Shown: one piece after another, positions 52,077 through 61,334 of the stretch | How positions within the stretch are numbered: position 1 is the stretch's first letter | Layout: every line of letters starts with the position of its first letter | Source of the DNA: Halarcobacter bivalviorum | GTDB taxonomy: Bacteria > Campylobacterota > Campylobacteria > Campylobacterales > Arcobacteraceae | DNA: 64,000 bases | Assembly: GCF_003346815.1 (NCBI RefSeq) | Contig: NZ_CP031217.1 | Span: 744,001-808,000, forward strand | Direction: 5' to 3' | Translations under genes and position numbers: made by a program | Notes under the pieces: model-generated | Told to the model about the DNA's origin: nothing | The model's input: only the letters and a program-made list of their open reading frames with translations | Database searches by the model: none

Positions 52077-52961
52077 ATGACAAATAATGTCTCTTTGGGG
52101 ATAAAATATATGCTTTTTGCCTCTTTTATGTTTGCTTGTATGGGAGCATTCGCAAAAGAGTTAAGTGATACAATGAGTTCAATAGAAGTTGTATTTTTTA
52201 GAAATGTTTTTGGAGTAGTATTAATACTTATTTCTATCTATAAAACTCCCCTTGTTCAAAAAGGTGGAAAACCTTGGTTATTAATTTTTAGAGGTGCAAT
52301 TGGATTTTCAGCTTTACTTTTTTTCTTTTATAATATTGCAAATATCTCTTTAGCTGAAGCTATGACCTTTTCTAAAACCTCTACTATTTTTACTGCAATT
52401 TTTGCTTTTATTTTTGTAAAAGAGAGGCTTAACTTTAAAGGTTGGCTTGGAGTTTTTGTAGGTTTTATTGGAATTTTATTTATTACAGGTTTCGATGGAA
52501 GTGGTTTAGATAAAACAGATTGGTTAGGAATTTTATCAGGAGTAGGAGCTGCTTTAGCATATACTTCAATTAGAGAGCTTAGAAAATATTATGATAGTAG
52601 AACAATTGTTTTATCTTTTATGTTAATTGGAACTATAGGACCAATGATATTAATGGCTATTTCAGAAGTTTATGTAAATGAAAAATATGATTTTATTTTT
52701 GGAAAATTTATTATGCCTCAAACTGAGGATTGGATTTATATAATACTTTTAGGTTTAGTTTCAACTGCTGCTCAAATTTATATGACTAAAGCTTATTCTG
52801 TTGCAAAAGCAGGAATAATTGGTACAATATCTTATTCAAATATTGCCTTTAGTATTTTAATTGGAATACTTTTAGGTGATAATTTTCCTGATATTTGGAT
52901 TATATTAGGTATAATTTTAATCGTATTTAGTGGAGTTTTAGTCTCTTCAAAAAAGGATTAG
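52077..52961 (+). CDS. EamA family (DMT superfamily) transporter
   Basis: This 294-residue protein has ten membrane helices in two EamA repeats, the drug/metabolite transporter design. FMFACMGAFAKELS opens the first half, and a VFFRNVFGVVL helix follows. The EAMTFSKTSTIFTAIFAFIFVKERL region is characteristic, with GLVSTAAQIYMTKAYSVAKAG in the second half. Substrate is unknown. GAGGG precedes the ATG. The glutamate-synthase-like gene starts one base after its stop codon. Confidence 0.92.
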   Translation: MTNNVSLGIKYMLFASFMFACMGAFAKELSDTMSSIEVVFFRNVFGVVLILISIYKTPLVQKGGKPWLLIFRGAIGFSALLFFFYNIANISLAEAMTFSKTSTIFTAIFAFIFVKERLNFKGWLGVFVGFIGILFITGFDGSGLDKTDWLGILSGVGAALAYTSIRELRKYYDSRTIVLSFMLIGTIGPMILMAISEVYVNEKYDFIFGKFIMPQTEDWIYIILLGLVSTAAQIYMTKAYSVAKAGIIGTISYSNIAFSILIGILLGDNFPDIWIILGIILIVFSGVLVSSKKD

Positions 52962-52962
52962 T

Positions 52963-54711
52963 ATGGATATACTAAATGAGTTATTTTTATATATAGAAAT
53001 TATTATTTTAGTTATTCTAATAATAATTCTAGCTTGGTATGTACATGATAAATATGTACAAAGAGATCATCAGTTACTTGTAAATTATCCTATTATAGGA
53101 AGACTTAGATACCTATTAGAAGAGGCAAGAGAACCTTTCAGACAATATTTTGGAGATGAAAAATTTTATGAATCTAAAGATAAATTAGATTGGGTTTATA
53201 AAGCTTCAAGAGACTTACCAAATTATGCCTCTTTCTCTCCTTCTCAACCCTTACCTAAACCAAAATTTATGTTAAGACACGCAACTATTGTTTTAAATGA
53301 AGATGAAGTTGATACAGATTTTTCTGTAACTTTTGGTTTAAATAGAAATAAACCTTATAAAGCAAAATCAATTATTGCAAGATCAGCAATGAGTGATGGT
53401 TCTATTTCTCCTGAAGGGACAAGAGCTTTTGTAAGAGGTTCATTTATGGGAGATTTCCCAATAAACTCAGGAGAGGGTGGATTAACTTCAAACTTTTTTG
53501 TTACTCATCAAAATTATGATGAAAAGTATATGGAAATAGTTCATGGAACTGCTTTTCAAAAAAGAGTTAAAAATATTGTATTAAAACTTTTTAATGGAGC
53601 TTTAGCTGCTGATGTTTATAGAAAGTTAGTATTTAAAGATAATCCAGAAGCAGAAACTTATGTTTTTGATGCAAGAACACAAGTTTTTCACAGACCTAAT
53701 TGGAATGCTCCTTTAGAGTTTTTCCCTAAAGAAGTTCCTGAAGATATGCCTGATATTATTTTACAAGTTAGTTCAGGACTTTATTCTGTAAGAACAAAAG
53801 ATGGTAAGTTTGACCCAGAAAGATATCAAAAAGTTATGCGTTTTTGTAGGATGACTGAGATAAAAATTGCACAAGGTGCAAAACAAACAGGTGGGAAACT
53901 TATTGCAGATAAAGTAAGCCCTGCAATCGCTTATTATAGAAATGTAGAAGCACATAAAGACTTATTCTCTCCAAATAGATTTCCTTATGCAAATACAATA
54001 GAAGAGTTATTCGATTTTATAGGGCAAATGCAAGAGTTATCAGAGAAACCAGTTGGTGTTAAAATAGTTATCTCTGATTATGAAAATATTGTTCCCTTTG
54101 CAAAAGAGATTAAAAAAAGAATAGAGGCTGGAAGTAGTGCATATCCTGATTTTATCTCTATAGATGGAGGAAGTGGCGGAAGTGCTACTGCTCCAATTGA
54201 AATGATGGAAAGAATAGGTCTTAATATTAGAGATTCTATTTATTTAGTAAATAAAGTTTTAGAAGACCACGGAGTAAGACAAAAGGTTAAGTTAGTAGCT
54301 AGTGGCAAACTATTAACCCCTGATGACATTATTGTAATTATGGCTTTAGGTGCAGATTTTGTACAAATTGCAAGAGGTTTTATGATGAGTGCCGGGTGTA
54401 TTCGTGCAAGATATTGTTCTGGAACTACAGGACATGATTGTCCAGTTGGACTTGCAACTCAAAATAAAGAGAAAAGAAAAAAATATTTTGTACATAAACA
54501 AGCAAAAAAAGTAAGGGATTATCATAAAAATCTTTTAAAAAGTGTGAGAGGTTTATTAGCTGTAATGGGATTAAAAAACATAAAAGAGTTAGATAAACAT
54601 AAAATCATGTTCTTAGATAGAAACTCAAAAGTACATGATAATATAGATGATGTTTTTGGACGAATTTTAGATATTGGAAAAGATAAAGGGGATAAGTTTC
54701 ATGAATCTTGA
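52963..54711 (+). CDS. FMN-binding glutamate synthase family protein with membrane anchor
   Basis: This 582-residue protein has an N-terminal membrane helix (about 5-27) and a glutamate-synthase FMN domain. SPEGTRAFVRG and NSGEGG lie in the middle, and SIDGGSGGSATAPIEMMERIG follows. CIRARYCSGTTGHDCPVGLATQ gives three cysteines at C-x5-C-x7-C for a 3Fe-4S cluster. The glutaminase domain of full GltB is absent, so it is probably not a standalone glutamate synthase; related stand-alone proteins have unclear substrates. It is followed by an overlapping DUF6394-like gene and a potassium channel gene. Confidence 0.9.
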   Translation: MDILNELFLYIEIIILVILIIILAWYVHDKYVQRDHQLLVNYPIIGRLRYLLEEAREPFRQYFGDEKFYESKDKLDWVYKASRDLPNYASFSPSQPLPKPKFMLRHATIVLNEDEVDTDFSVTFGLNRNKPYKAKSIIARSAMSDGSISPEGTRAFVRGSFMGDFPINSGEGGLTSNFFVTHQNYDEKYMEIVHGTAFQKRVKNIVLKLFNGALAADVYRKLVFKDNPEAETYVFDARTQVFHRPNWNAPLEFFPKEVPEDMPDIILQVSSGLYSVRTKDGKFDPERYQKVMRFCRMTEIKIAQGAKQTGGKLIADKVSPAIAYYRNVEAHKDLFSPNRFPYANTIEELFDFIGQMQELSEKPVGVKIVISDYENIVPFAKEIKKRIEAGSSAYPDFISIDGGSGGSATAPIEMMERIGLNIRDSIYLVNKVLEDHGVRQKVKLVASGKLLTPDDIIVIMALGADFVQIARGFMMSAGCIRARYCSGTTGHDCPVGLATQNKEKRKKYFVHKQAKKVRDYHKNLLKSVRGLLAVMGLKNIKELDKHKIMFLDRNSKVHDNIDDVFGRILDIGKDKGDKFHES

Positions 54712-55078
54712 TAAGGTAATTTCTGGTTTTTTTATAATTTTAGCAATGACGCTAAACTTTGGTTTTTTTTATGGAGATATGGACTCTTTAGTATCTCATA
54801 GTAAATATGAATTAATGGCAGCTATTATTGTAAACCTAATTGCAACAACTTTAAAGCTTGGGGATAAAACTCAAATGGGTTCTGTTCTTTTAGCAACATC
54901 TTTAGTTGCTGATATTCAATTAATAGCAGCTGCAACAGTATGGACAATAGCAGCTTATGCTTATACGATTGACCAAGAGATTACAAGTATTATTATCTCT
55001 TTATCAGGTGGAGCACTATTAGCTAATCTTGTTTCAGTAGCACTTTATATTGGTGATACTTTAAAATCAAAGCGTTAA
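54701..55078 (+). CDS. DUF6394-like membrane protein
   Basis: This 125-residue protein consists of four hydrophobic helices, with the sequence KYELMAAIIVNLIATTLKLGDKTQMGSVLLATSLVADIQLIAAA in the centre. I associate it with DUF6394, found beside potassium channel genes in Campylobacterota; this is from memory. I choose the ATG at 54701 because GGGG lies upstream and homologue-like hydrophobic sequence starts there; an in-frame ATG at 54674 is the alternative. It overlaps the flavoprotein gene by 11 bases and precedes the channel gene by 25. Confidence 0.78.
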   Translation: MNLDKVISGFFIILAMTLNFGFFYGDMDSLVSHSKYELMAAIIVNLIATTLKLGDKTQMGSVLLATSLVADIQLIAAATVWTIAAYAYTIDQEITSIIISLSGGALLANLVSVALYIGDTLKSKR

Positions 55079-55103
55079 TAAACTAAAAAAATAAAGAGAA
55101 GTT

Positions 55104-56792
55104 TTGAAAAATAGTTCACTATTTATAGTTTTACAAAGAATGAGAAAACCAGTACTGGTTTTAATAATTACTTATACTATTGCAATAATAGGCTTATTGA
55201 TTATTGATGGAGTTGATAATGATGGTAAGCCTTATCAAATGACTATTTTTGATGCTTTTTATTTTGTTACATATACTGCAACAACAATAGGATTTGGAGA
55301 AACACCTTATACTTTTACTTATGCTCAAAGAATGTGGGTTAGTGCTTCTATTTATATTACTGTTTTAGGCTGGTTTTATGCTGTAGGTACTTTAGTTTCT
55401 TTACTTCAAGATAAACTATTTATAAGAGAGATAAAAAGAACAAAGTTTAAAAAACAAGTTAGTTCTATAAAAGAGAAGTTTATTATTATCTTAGGTTATA
55501 ACCAAATTACAAATGAGATTGTAAATAGAGCTATAGAACAAGGAATTAGAGCAGTAATTATTGAAAAAGATGAGACAAAAGCAAATGAAGCTATCTTGGA
55601 AAATTTTACTCCAACAGTTCCTGTTTTAGTGGCAGATGCACATTCTGCTTGGGCGATAGAGCATGCAGGAATTAAGAGCAAATATTGTAAAGGTTTAGTA
55701 TCTTTATTTGAAGATGACTCTTTAAACTTGCGAATAGCTCTAACTTCTAAACTTTTAAATTCCCATGTAAAATTAGTAGTAAAATCAACAACTAAAAATC
55801 ATTCAGATAATTTAAAAGATTTAGATGTAGAAATTATTGCAAATCCATTTTCTATAATCTCAAGTGAAATATCTATGGCTTTAACAGCACCAAATCTTTT
55901 AAAACTTGAAAAATGGATTTATAAAATTGATAATCTAAATGCAAGTTTACCATCTTTTCCAAAAGGTAAATATATCATTTGTGGATATGGAAGAATGGGA
56001 CAACATATTTATAAAAGATTAAAATATTATGATTTAGAAGTAGAATTTGTAGAGATAGATAGAAGTAAAGCTAGTACTTTTGCCAGTGATAACTATATGC
56101 ATATTACTTATGGAAATGCAGATGATAAAAATCTTTTACAAGATTTAGGTATAGATAATGCAGTGGCAATTATTTCAGCAACAAATGATGATACAACTAA
56201 TCTTTCTGTTTTAGCAACAGCAAAAAAATTAAATCCAAAAATTATGACAATAGCGAGAGAAAATGAGATGGATGATTTTTCTATCTTTCAAAATGCTAAA
56301 ATAGACCATAGTTTTATGCCTTCAAGGATTTTAATTAATAAAACAACAAATGCTTTAATAAATCCCTTATCAGATAAGTTTATTAGGCTTATGTCTAAAA
56401 AAGATGATGCTTGGGCTTCAAAATTAGTAAAAACTCTAACTTCTAAAATAGATGAATCTCCTTTATTATATGAATTAACAATTGATAAAAAGAGTGCCCC
56501 AATGATTTATGAAGCAATAGATAGTAAAAAAGATATAAATTTAGAAATATTTACTAGGTCTTTATATAATAAAGATAAAGAAAACAATATAATACCACTT
56601 CTATTAAAAAGAAATGATAATTATATTTTACTACCAACTTTAGATGAGAAAGTAGGTAAACTAGATTCAATATTATTTGCATGTGATGAAAATGCAAAAA
56701 GTGATATAGAGTATATTTCACAAAATATTTATGAGTTTCATTATGCATTAACAGGTAAAGAAAAAAGAACGATATTTAAAAAGGATATTTAA
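55104..56792 (+). CDS. Potassium channel with two RCK (TrkA-N) domains
   Basis: This 562-residue protein has two membrane helices around a pore loop with the selectivity filter TIGFGE (61-66), then two RCK domains. The first starts near residue 117 (IIILGYNQITNEI) and the second near 287 (YIICGYGRMGQHIYKRL, with aspartate/glutamate 35 residues on for NAD or nucleotide binding). GFG replaces the commoner GYG, and glutamate replaces aspartate. The start codon is TTG, preceded by AAAGAGAAG. The stop codon overlaps the kdsA start (TAATG). It is likely a gated K+ channel; KefC/Kch-like names are loose. Confidence 0.88.
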   Translation: MKNSSLFIVLQRMRKPVLVLIITYTIAIIGLLIIDGVDNDGKPYQMTIFDAFYFVTYTATTIGFGETPYTFTYAQRMWVSASIYITVLGWFYAVGTLVSLLQDKLFIREIKRTKFKKQVSSIKEKFIIILGYNQITNEIVNRAIEQGIRAVIIEKDETKANEAILENFTPTVPVLVADAHSAWAIEHAGIKSKYCKGLVSLFEDDSLNLRIALTSKLLNSHVKLVVKSTTKNHSDNLKDLDVEIIANPFSIISSEISMALTAPNLLKLEKWIYKIDNLNASLPSFPKGKYIICGYGRMGQHIYKRLKYYDLEVEFVEIDRSKASTFASDNYMHITYGNADDKNLLQDLGIDNAVAIISATNDDTTNLSVLATAKKLNPKIMTIARENEMDDFSIFQNAKIDHSFMPSRILINKTTNALINPLSDKFIRLMSKKDDAWASKLVKTLTSKIDESPLLYELTIDKKSAPMIYEAIDSKKDINLEIFTRSLYNKDKENNIIPLLLKRNDNYILLPTLDEKVGKLDSILFACDENAKSDIEYISQNIYEFHYALTGKEKRTIFKKDI

Positions 56793-57592
56793 TGAAAATA
56801 TTAACTGGACCATGTGTTTTAGAAGATAGAGATACAGTATTAAAAATTGCAGAAAAACTATTACCCCTAAGTGAAGATAAAAGAGTAGATTTTTATTTTA
56901 AAGCCTCTTTTGATAAGGCTAATAGAACAAGTTTAAGTTCATATAGAGGCCCAGGTTTAGAAGAGGGTTTAAAACTATTTTCTGAGATAAAAGAGCAGTT
57001 TGGATATAAACTTGTAAGTGATATTCATGAATCAAATCAAGCAAAACCAGCAAGTGAAGTTTTAGATGTATTACAAATTCCTGCATTTTTATGTAGACAA
57101 ACAGACCTTCTAGTAGAAGCTGCAAAGACTAATTGTAAAATAAATATTAAAAAGGGTCAATTTTTAGCAGCTGATGCTATGAAACATCCTGTAGAGAAAG
57201 TTTTACAAACTAGAGGAGTTGATGAGGTAAGTTATATTAACTCTCAAGAAGCAGGTGTTTGGCTTTGTGAAAGAGGAAATACCTTTGGATATGGAGCTTT
57301 AGTTGTAGATATGAGAAACTTAATTCTTATGAGAGAGTATGCTCCTGTGATTTTTGATGCAACACACTCTGTTCAAATTCCTAGTACGGGTGGAACAACA
57401 GGTGGAAATTCAGAATTTGTTCCTTATATGGCAAGAGCTGCTGCTTCTGTTGGAGTTGATGGATTCTTCTTTGAAACACATACAAACCCAAAAGTAGCAA
57501 AAAGTGATGGTCCAAATATGCTTCAAGTAGATAAATTATATAAAACAATTGAAGAGATATTTGCTATAAAAGAAGCACTTCAAAGCCTTTAA
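56792..57592 (+). CDS. kdsA: 2-dehydro-3-deoxyphosphooctonate aldolase (KDO-8-phosphate synthase)
   Basis: This 266-residue enzyme condenses PEP with arabinose 5-phosphate to make KDO-8-phosphate for lipopolysaccharide. Diagnostic motifs are ILTGPCVLEDRD, FKASFDKANRTS, SYRGPGLEEGL, QIPAFLCRQTDLL and FDATHSVQIP. The cysteine in GPC suggests the metal-dependent subclass. Its start codon overlaps the channel gene stop. It begins the conserved run kdsA-ribH-nusB-pyrF, the same order as in Campylobacter jejuni. Confidence 0.97.
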   Translation: MKILTGPCVLEDRDTVLKIAEKLLPLSEDKRVDFYFKASFDKANRTSLSSYRGPGLEEGLKLFSEIKEQFGYKLVSDIHESNQAKPASEVLDVLQIPAFLCRQTDLLVEAAKTNCKINIKKGQFLAADAMKHPVEKVLQTRGVDEVSYINSQEAGVWLCERGNTFGYGALVVDMRNLILMREYAPVIFDATHSVQIPSTGGTTGGNSEFVPYMARAAASVGVDGFFFETHTNPKVAKSDGPNMLQVDKLYKTIEEIFAIKEALQSL

Positions 57593-57642
57593 TATATTTT
57601 TAGATATAATGGCTAAATATTTGAGAAATTTGGAGAAATTTT

Positions 57643-58113
57643 ATGAAAATTATTGAAGGTAAATTAAGATTAAAAGGTGATGAAAAAATCGCTATTATCA
57701 ATGGAAGATTCAACCATATTATTACTGATAGATTAGTAGAAGGTGCAAAAGATGCATTTTTAAGACATGGTGGAAATGAAGAGAATTTAGATTTAATTTT
57801 AGTTCCAGGTGCTTTTGAAATTCCTTTTGCCCTAGAAAAAGCTTTAGAAACTGGTAAATATGATGCAGTTTGTTGTGTTGGTGCAGTAATTAGAGGTGCA
57901 ACTCCACACTTTGATTATATCTCTGCTGAAGCAACAAAAGGTATTGCAACAGTTACTTTAAAATATGGAAAACCAGTATCAAATGGTGTTTTAACTACTG
58001 ATACAATCGAGCAAGCAATTGAAAGAGCTGGTTCAAAAGTAGGAAATAAAGGTGCAGAAGCAATGGTTACAATTATTGAGATGTTAGACCTTTATTCAGA
58101 GATGGGGAAATAA
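57643..58113 (+). CDS. ribH: 6,7-dimethyl-8-ribityllumazine synthase
   Basis: This 156-residue enzyme makes the riboflavin precursor lumazine. Motifs are [44 protein letters not shown] with the catalytic histidine, and [17 protein letters not shown]. Length matches icosahedral RibH. GGAGAAA precedes the ATG. The nusB start is one base after its stop codon. Product feeds RibE and then RibF (45.3 kb). Confidence 0.98.
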   Translation: MKIIEGKLRLKGDEKIAIINGRFNHIITDRLVEGAKDAFLRHGGNEENLDLILVPGAFEIPFALEKALETGKYDAVCCVGAVIRGATPHFDYISAEATKGIATVTLKYGKPVSNGVLTTDTIEQAIERAGSKVGNKGAEAMVTIIEMLDLYSEMGK

Positions 58114-58114
58114 T

Positions 58115-58510
58115 TTGGCTACAAGAACACAAGCAAGAGAATCAGTTATAGGGTTACTTTATGCATATGACCTTGGAAATGAAGGTATTGTAAAGTTTGT
58201 TGATGAAATTTTAGAAGAAAAAAAGATTAGAAATAAGCAAAAAGATTTTGCTTTAGATTTATTCAATGGTGTAGTAGATAATATTACAGAGATTGATGAA
58301 GAGATTATCTCTCACTTAAAACAAGGTGGAATCAAAGACACTGGAAGTGTAGAAAAATCAATTCTTAGACTTGCTATTTATGAAATAAAATTTAAAAAAC
58401 TTGATAAAGCAATTGTGATCAATGAAGCAATTGAATTATCAAAAAAATTAGCTTCTGATTCAGCACCTAAATTTGTAAATGGTCTATTAGATAAAATCAA
58501 CAAGGCATAA
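58115..58510 (+). CDS. nusB: Transcription antitermination factor NusB
   Basis: This 131-residue helical protein is NusB, which with NusE binds boxA RNA and supports rRNA antitermination. ATRTQARESVIGLLYAYDLG opens the protein, and VEKSILRLAIYEIKF and KAIVINEAIELSKKLASDSAPKFVNGLLDKI are the usual C-terminal signatures. The start codon is TTG, with GATGGGG upstream inside ribH. The pyrF gene follows after five bases. Confidence 0.97.
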   Translation: MATRTQARESVIGLLYAYDLGNEGIVKFVDEILEEKKIRNKQKDFALDLFNGVVDNITEIDEEIISHLKQGGIKDTGSVEKSILRLAIYEIKFKKLDKAIVINEAIELSKKLASDSAPKFVNGLLDKINKA

Positions 58511-58515
58511 GTAAG

Positions 58516-59214
58516 ATGAATGATATGAAATTATGTGTTTCTCTTGATTTGCCAAGTGCTGAAGAAAACTTAGCATTAGTAAAACAGATTAAAGATTATG
58601 ATGTTTGGTTAAAAGTAGGATTTAGAAGTTTTATTAGAGATGGGAAAGCTTTTTTAGAAAGTCTAAAAGCTATTAATCCTAACTTTAAAATCTTTTTAGA
58701 TTTAAAACTTTATGATATTCCAAATACTATGGCTGATGCAGCTGAAGAGATTGCTTCTTTTGGTGGACTTGTTGATATGTTTAATGTTCATGCAAGTGCA
58801 GGTAAAAGAGCTATGAAAGAGGTTATGGATAGAATTAAAGATGTTCCAAATAAACCTTTAGTTATTGCAGTTACTGCTCTTACTTCATTTGATAATGATG
58901 AATTTAAAGCAGTTTATAATGAAGATATAGAAACAAAAGCAACAAAATTAGCAGTAGATACTTATGAATCTGGTGTAGATGGTGTTGTTTGTTCAGCTTT
59001 TGAAAGTTTAGATATTAAAAAGAATACTTCAAATAACTTTATTACTTTATGTCCTGGAATTAGACCTTTTGGTGAAGAGGCAGGAGATCAAAAAAGAGTT
59101 GCTGATATTGCTTTTTCTAAGGAGAACTTAGTAGACTTTATTGTAGTTGGAAGACCAATTTACAAAGCTGAAAATCCAAAAGAAGTGGTAGATAATATTT
59201 TAAATAACATTTAG
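58516..59214 (+). CDS. pyrF: Orotidine 5'-phosphate decarboxylase
   Basis: This 232-residue enzyme converts OMP to UMP. The LCVSLDLPS strand and KVGFRSF open the barrel. The catalytic FLDLKLYDIPNTMADA motif and the C-terminal LCPGIRPFGEEAGDQKRVA and DFIVVGRPI segments complete it. It ends the kdsA-ribH-nusB-pyrF run. The tRNA block starts 58 bases further on, with no clear hairpin terminator in between. Confidence 0.98.
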   Translation: MNDMKLCVSLDLPSAEENLALVKQIKDYDVWLKVGFRSFIRDGKAFLESLKAINPNFKIFLDLKLYDIPNTMADAAEEIASFGGLVDMFNVHASAGKRAMKEVMDRIKDVPNKPLVIAVTALTSFDNDEFKAVYNEDIETKATKLAVDTYESGVDGVVCSAFESLDIKKNTSNNFITLCPGIRPFGEEAGDQKRVADIAFSKENLVDFIVVGRPIYKAENPKEVVDNILNNI

Positions 59215-59271
59215 TATGAAATTAAGATGTTTTTAAGTACATATTCATTAAAATCTCATTCCTAATTCGTT

Positions 59272-59362
59272 GGACAAGTGGGTGAGTTGGCTGAAACCAC
59301 TTCCCTGCTAAGGAAGCGTACTGGCAACGGTACCGAGGGTTCGAATCCCTCCTTGTCCGCCA
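59272..59362 (+). tRNA. tRNA-Ser (GCT)
   Basis: This is a 91-base tRNA with a long variable arm, as expected for serine. The acceptor stem GGACAAG pairs with CTTGTCC, the anticodon loop CTGCTAA gives anticodon GCT, the T-loop reads TTCGAAT, and CCA is encoded at 59360-59362. Confidence 0.97.
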
Positions 59363-59387
59363 CTAATTATGGATTATTAGTGTGGTT

Positions 59388-59464
59388 GGGTTCTTAGCTC
59401 AGCTGGTTAGAGCACTCGGCTCATAACCGAGTGGTCCGGAGTTCGAATCTCCGAGAACCCACCA
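59388..59464 (+). tRNA. tRNA-Met (CAT), elongator type
   Basis: This is a 77-base tRNA with acceptor GGGTTCT pairing AGAACCC and anticodon CAT at 59422-59424. CCA is encoded at 59462-59464. The first pair is G-C and the anticodon stem lacks the three G-C pairs of initiator tRNA, so it is elongator Met. A tRNA-Ile with lysidine-modified CAT is a less likely alternative. Confidence 0.93.
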
Positions 59465-59478
59465 CTTTATAATATATT

Positions 59479-59555
59479 GCGGGAGTAGCTCAGTTGGCTA
59501 GAGCCTCTGCCTTCCAAGCAGATTGTCGCGAGTTCGAGTCTCGTCTCCCGCTCCA
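59479..59555 (+). tRNA. tRNA-Gly (TCC), copy 1
   Basis: This is a 77-base tRNA with acceptor GCGGGAG pairing CTCCCGC, anticodon loop CTTCCAA giving TCC, T-loop TTCGAGT and encoded CCA. It is identical to the copy 124 bases downstream. Confidence 0.97.
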
Positions 59556-59602
59556 CTTTTTATTTTTTTTTAAGAAATTTTAGTATAAAATTTCAACCCA
59601 TT

Positions 59603-59679
59603 GCGGGAGTAGCTCAGTTGGCTAGAGCCTCTGCCTTCCAAGCAGATTGTCGCGAGTTCGAGTCTCGTCTCCCGCTCCA
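59603..59679 (+). tRNA. tRNA-Gly (TCC), copy 2
   Basis: This is base-for-base identical to copy 1 over all 77 positions. The flanks also match for a few bases (ATT before, CTTTTT after). The intervening 47 bases are AT-rich. Confidence 0.97.
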
Positions 59680-59744
59680 CTTTTTTAACTACATCTTAAT
59701 AAAAACTTCAATACAATACCAGAAAATCAAATAAAGATAGATGC

Positions 59745-61325
59745 ATGAACGATTTTACTACTAATAATTTAAATGCTATTTTAGAAGCTTCTTTCTCTTT
59801 ATCAAATCAAGCAATTTACCTATTAAATATAGAAGGTAAAGTTTTATATGCAAATAATACTGCACTTGAAACTTTAGGTTATACACAAGAAGAAATCATA
59901 AAATTAAATGTTTGGGAAATTGATGTTAATATAAATACAAAAGAGAGATACTTACAAGCAGTTGAAAACTTTCAAATAAAAGGTCCTGATGGGCAACCAA
60001 ATACTTTAGAAACTTACCATAGAAAAAAGAATGGAAAGATTTTTCCTGTTGAAGTTGTCTCTAAATTTACTAAGATAAATGGTGAAAATTATCTTTTCTC
60101 CTTTGTAAGAGATATTACAAGTAGACTAAGAAGAACTGAAGAGATAAATTTATATTTTGATTTAATTAACTCTTCAAGGGATATGATTTTTGTAGTTGAC
60201 CATGAAACAGAGTGTTTTGCCTTTGCAAATGAAACAGCTTGTGATACTTTGGGTTATACCTTAGCAGAACTTAAAAAGAAACAAGTTTCAGAGATTAGAA
60301 AACCAATGGAAAGCTCTGGAAATATTACTATTTCTGAAGTTCTTAAAAAGATAAAAAAAGAACATACTTTAACAACTTTTGGTATTTATATAACAAAAGA
60401 TAAAAGAAAAATTCCAGTAGAGACTTCACTTCATTTAAAAGAGTATCAAGGAAAGTTTTTTGTTACTGCAATTTCAAGAGATATTTCAGAAAGACTTGAA
60501 ATAGAGGGTAAAAAAGAGGATTTAAACTCAAAACTTAAAAATTATAATAAAACTTTAGAAAAAGAGATTAGTAAAGTAAGAAAAGATTTAATTGATTATG
60601 AAAACATAATGAAAAGACAATCTAAAATGGCTGCAATGGGAGAAATGCTTGAAAACATAGCACACCAATGGAGACAACCTCTTTCTGCTGTTTCAGTTCT
60701 TTCTACTGGGATGATATTGCAAAATGAACAAGACCTTCTAAATAAAGATTTATTAGATGCTGGTTTAAATGATATAAATGAGCAAGTACAATATCTATCT
60801 AAAACAATCGATGATTTTAGAAATTTCTTTAAGCCAAATAAACAAAAAAACAGATTTCATTTAAAAAATGTAATTAAAACTTCAATAAAACTTTCAAAAG
60901 CAAGATATACAAAAAAACATATTGATTTTGTCACAAATATTGAGGATATGGAACTTTTTACTTATGAAAATGAGCTTTTACAAGTTTTATTAAATATTAT
61001 TTCAAATGCAAAAGATGAATTAATAAAAAAAGAGGGTAAAAAATTTATTATTATTGATACTCACTCTGATTCAGATTATTTATATATTAAAATAAAAGAT
61101 AATGCAGGTGGAATTGATAAATATATTGTTGATAGAATTTTTGAACCATATTTTACTACAAAACATAATTCTCAAGGAACAGGAATAGGTCTTTATATGT
61201 CAAAGAATATAGTAAAACATATGAATGGTCAGATAAGTGTAGAAAATGTTAATGTTGAGTATAATAGTTCTATATATTTAGGTGCATGTTTTGAAATAAA
61301 ACTACCTTTTGTACAAAATAGATAA
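59745..61325 (+). CDS. PAS-PAS sensor histidine kinase
   Basis: This 526-residue soluble kinase has two PAS domains (about 10-125 and 135-255). Each is followed by a PAC-like strand pair ending in RDITSRL or RDISERL. A coiled coil and the kinase core follow. The H-box is IAHQWRQPLSAVS with His307; the ATP-binding domain has NIISNAKDEL, DNAGG and GTGIGLYMSK. No membrane helix is present, so the signal is internal. The kinase core is close to that of the Cache kinase at 25.6 kb. No response regulator is adjacent; the one at 63.6 kb is on the other strand and is only a distant candidate. Confidence 0.92.
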   Translation: MNDFTTNNLNAILEASFSLSNQAIYLLNIEGKVLYANNTALETLGYTQEEIIKLNVWEIDVNINTKERYLQAVENFQIKGPDGQPNTLETYHRKKNGKIFPVEVVSKFTKINGENYLFSFVRDITSRLRRTEEINLYFDLINSSRDMIFVVDHETECFAFANETACDTLGYTLAELKKKQVSEIRKPMESSGNITISEVLKKIKKEHTLTTFGIYITKDKRKIPVETSLHLKEYQGKFFVTAISRDISERLEIEGKKEDLNSKLKNYNKTLEKEISKVRKDLIDYENIMKRQSKMAAMGEMLENIAHQWRQPLSAVSVLSTGMILQNEQDLLNKDLLDAGLNDINEQVQYLSKTIDDFRNFFKPNKQKNRFHLKNVIKTSIKLSKARYTKKHIDFVTNIEDMELFTYENELLQVLLNIISNAKDELIKKEGKKFIIIDTHSDSDYLYIKIKDNAGGIDKYIVDRIFEPYFTTKHNSQGTGIGLYMSKNIVKHMNGQISVENVNVEYNSSIYLGACFEIKLPFVQNR

Positions 61326-61334
61326 GGCCAAGAG

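Noticed and set aside
59388-59464. The CAT-anticodon tRNA as initiator tRNA.
   Set aside because: The first acceptor pair is G-C rather than mismatched, and the anticodon stem lacks the three consecutive G-C pairs of initiator tRNA.
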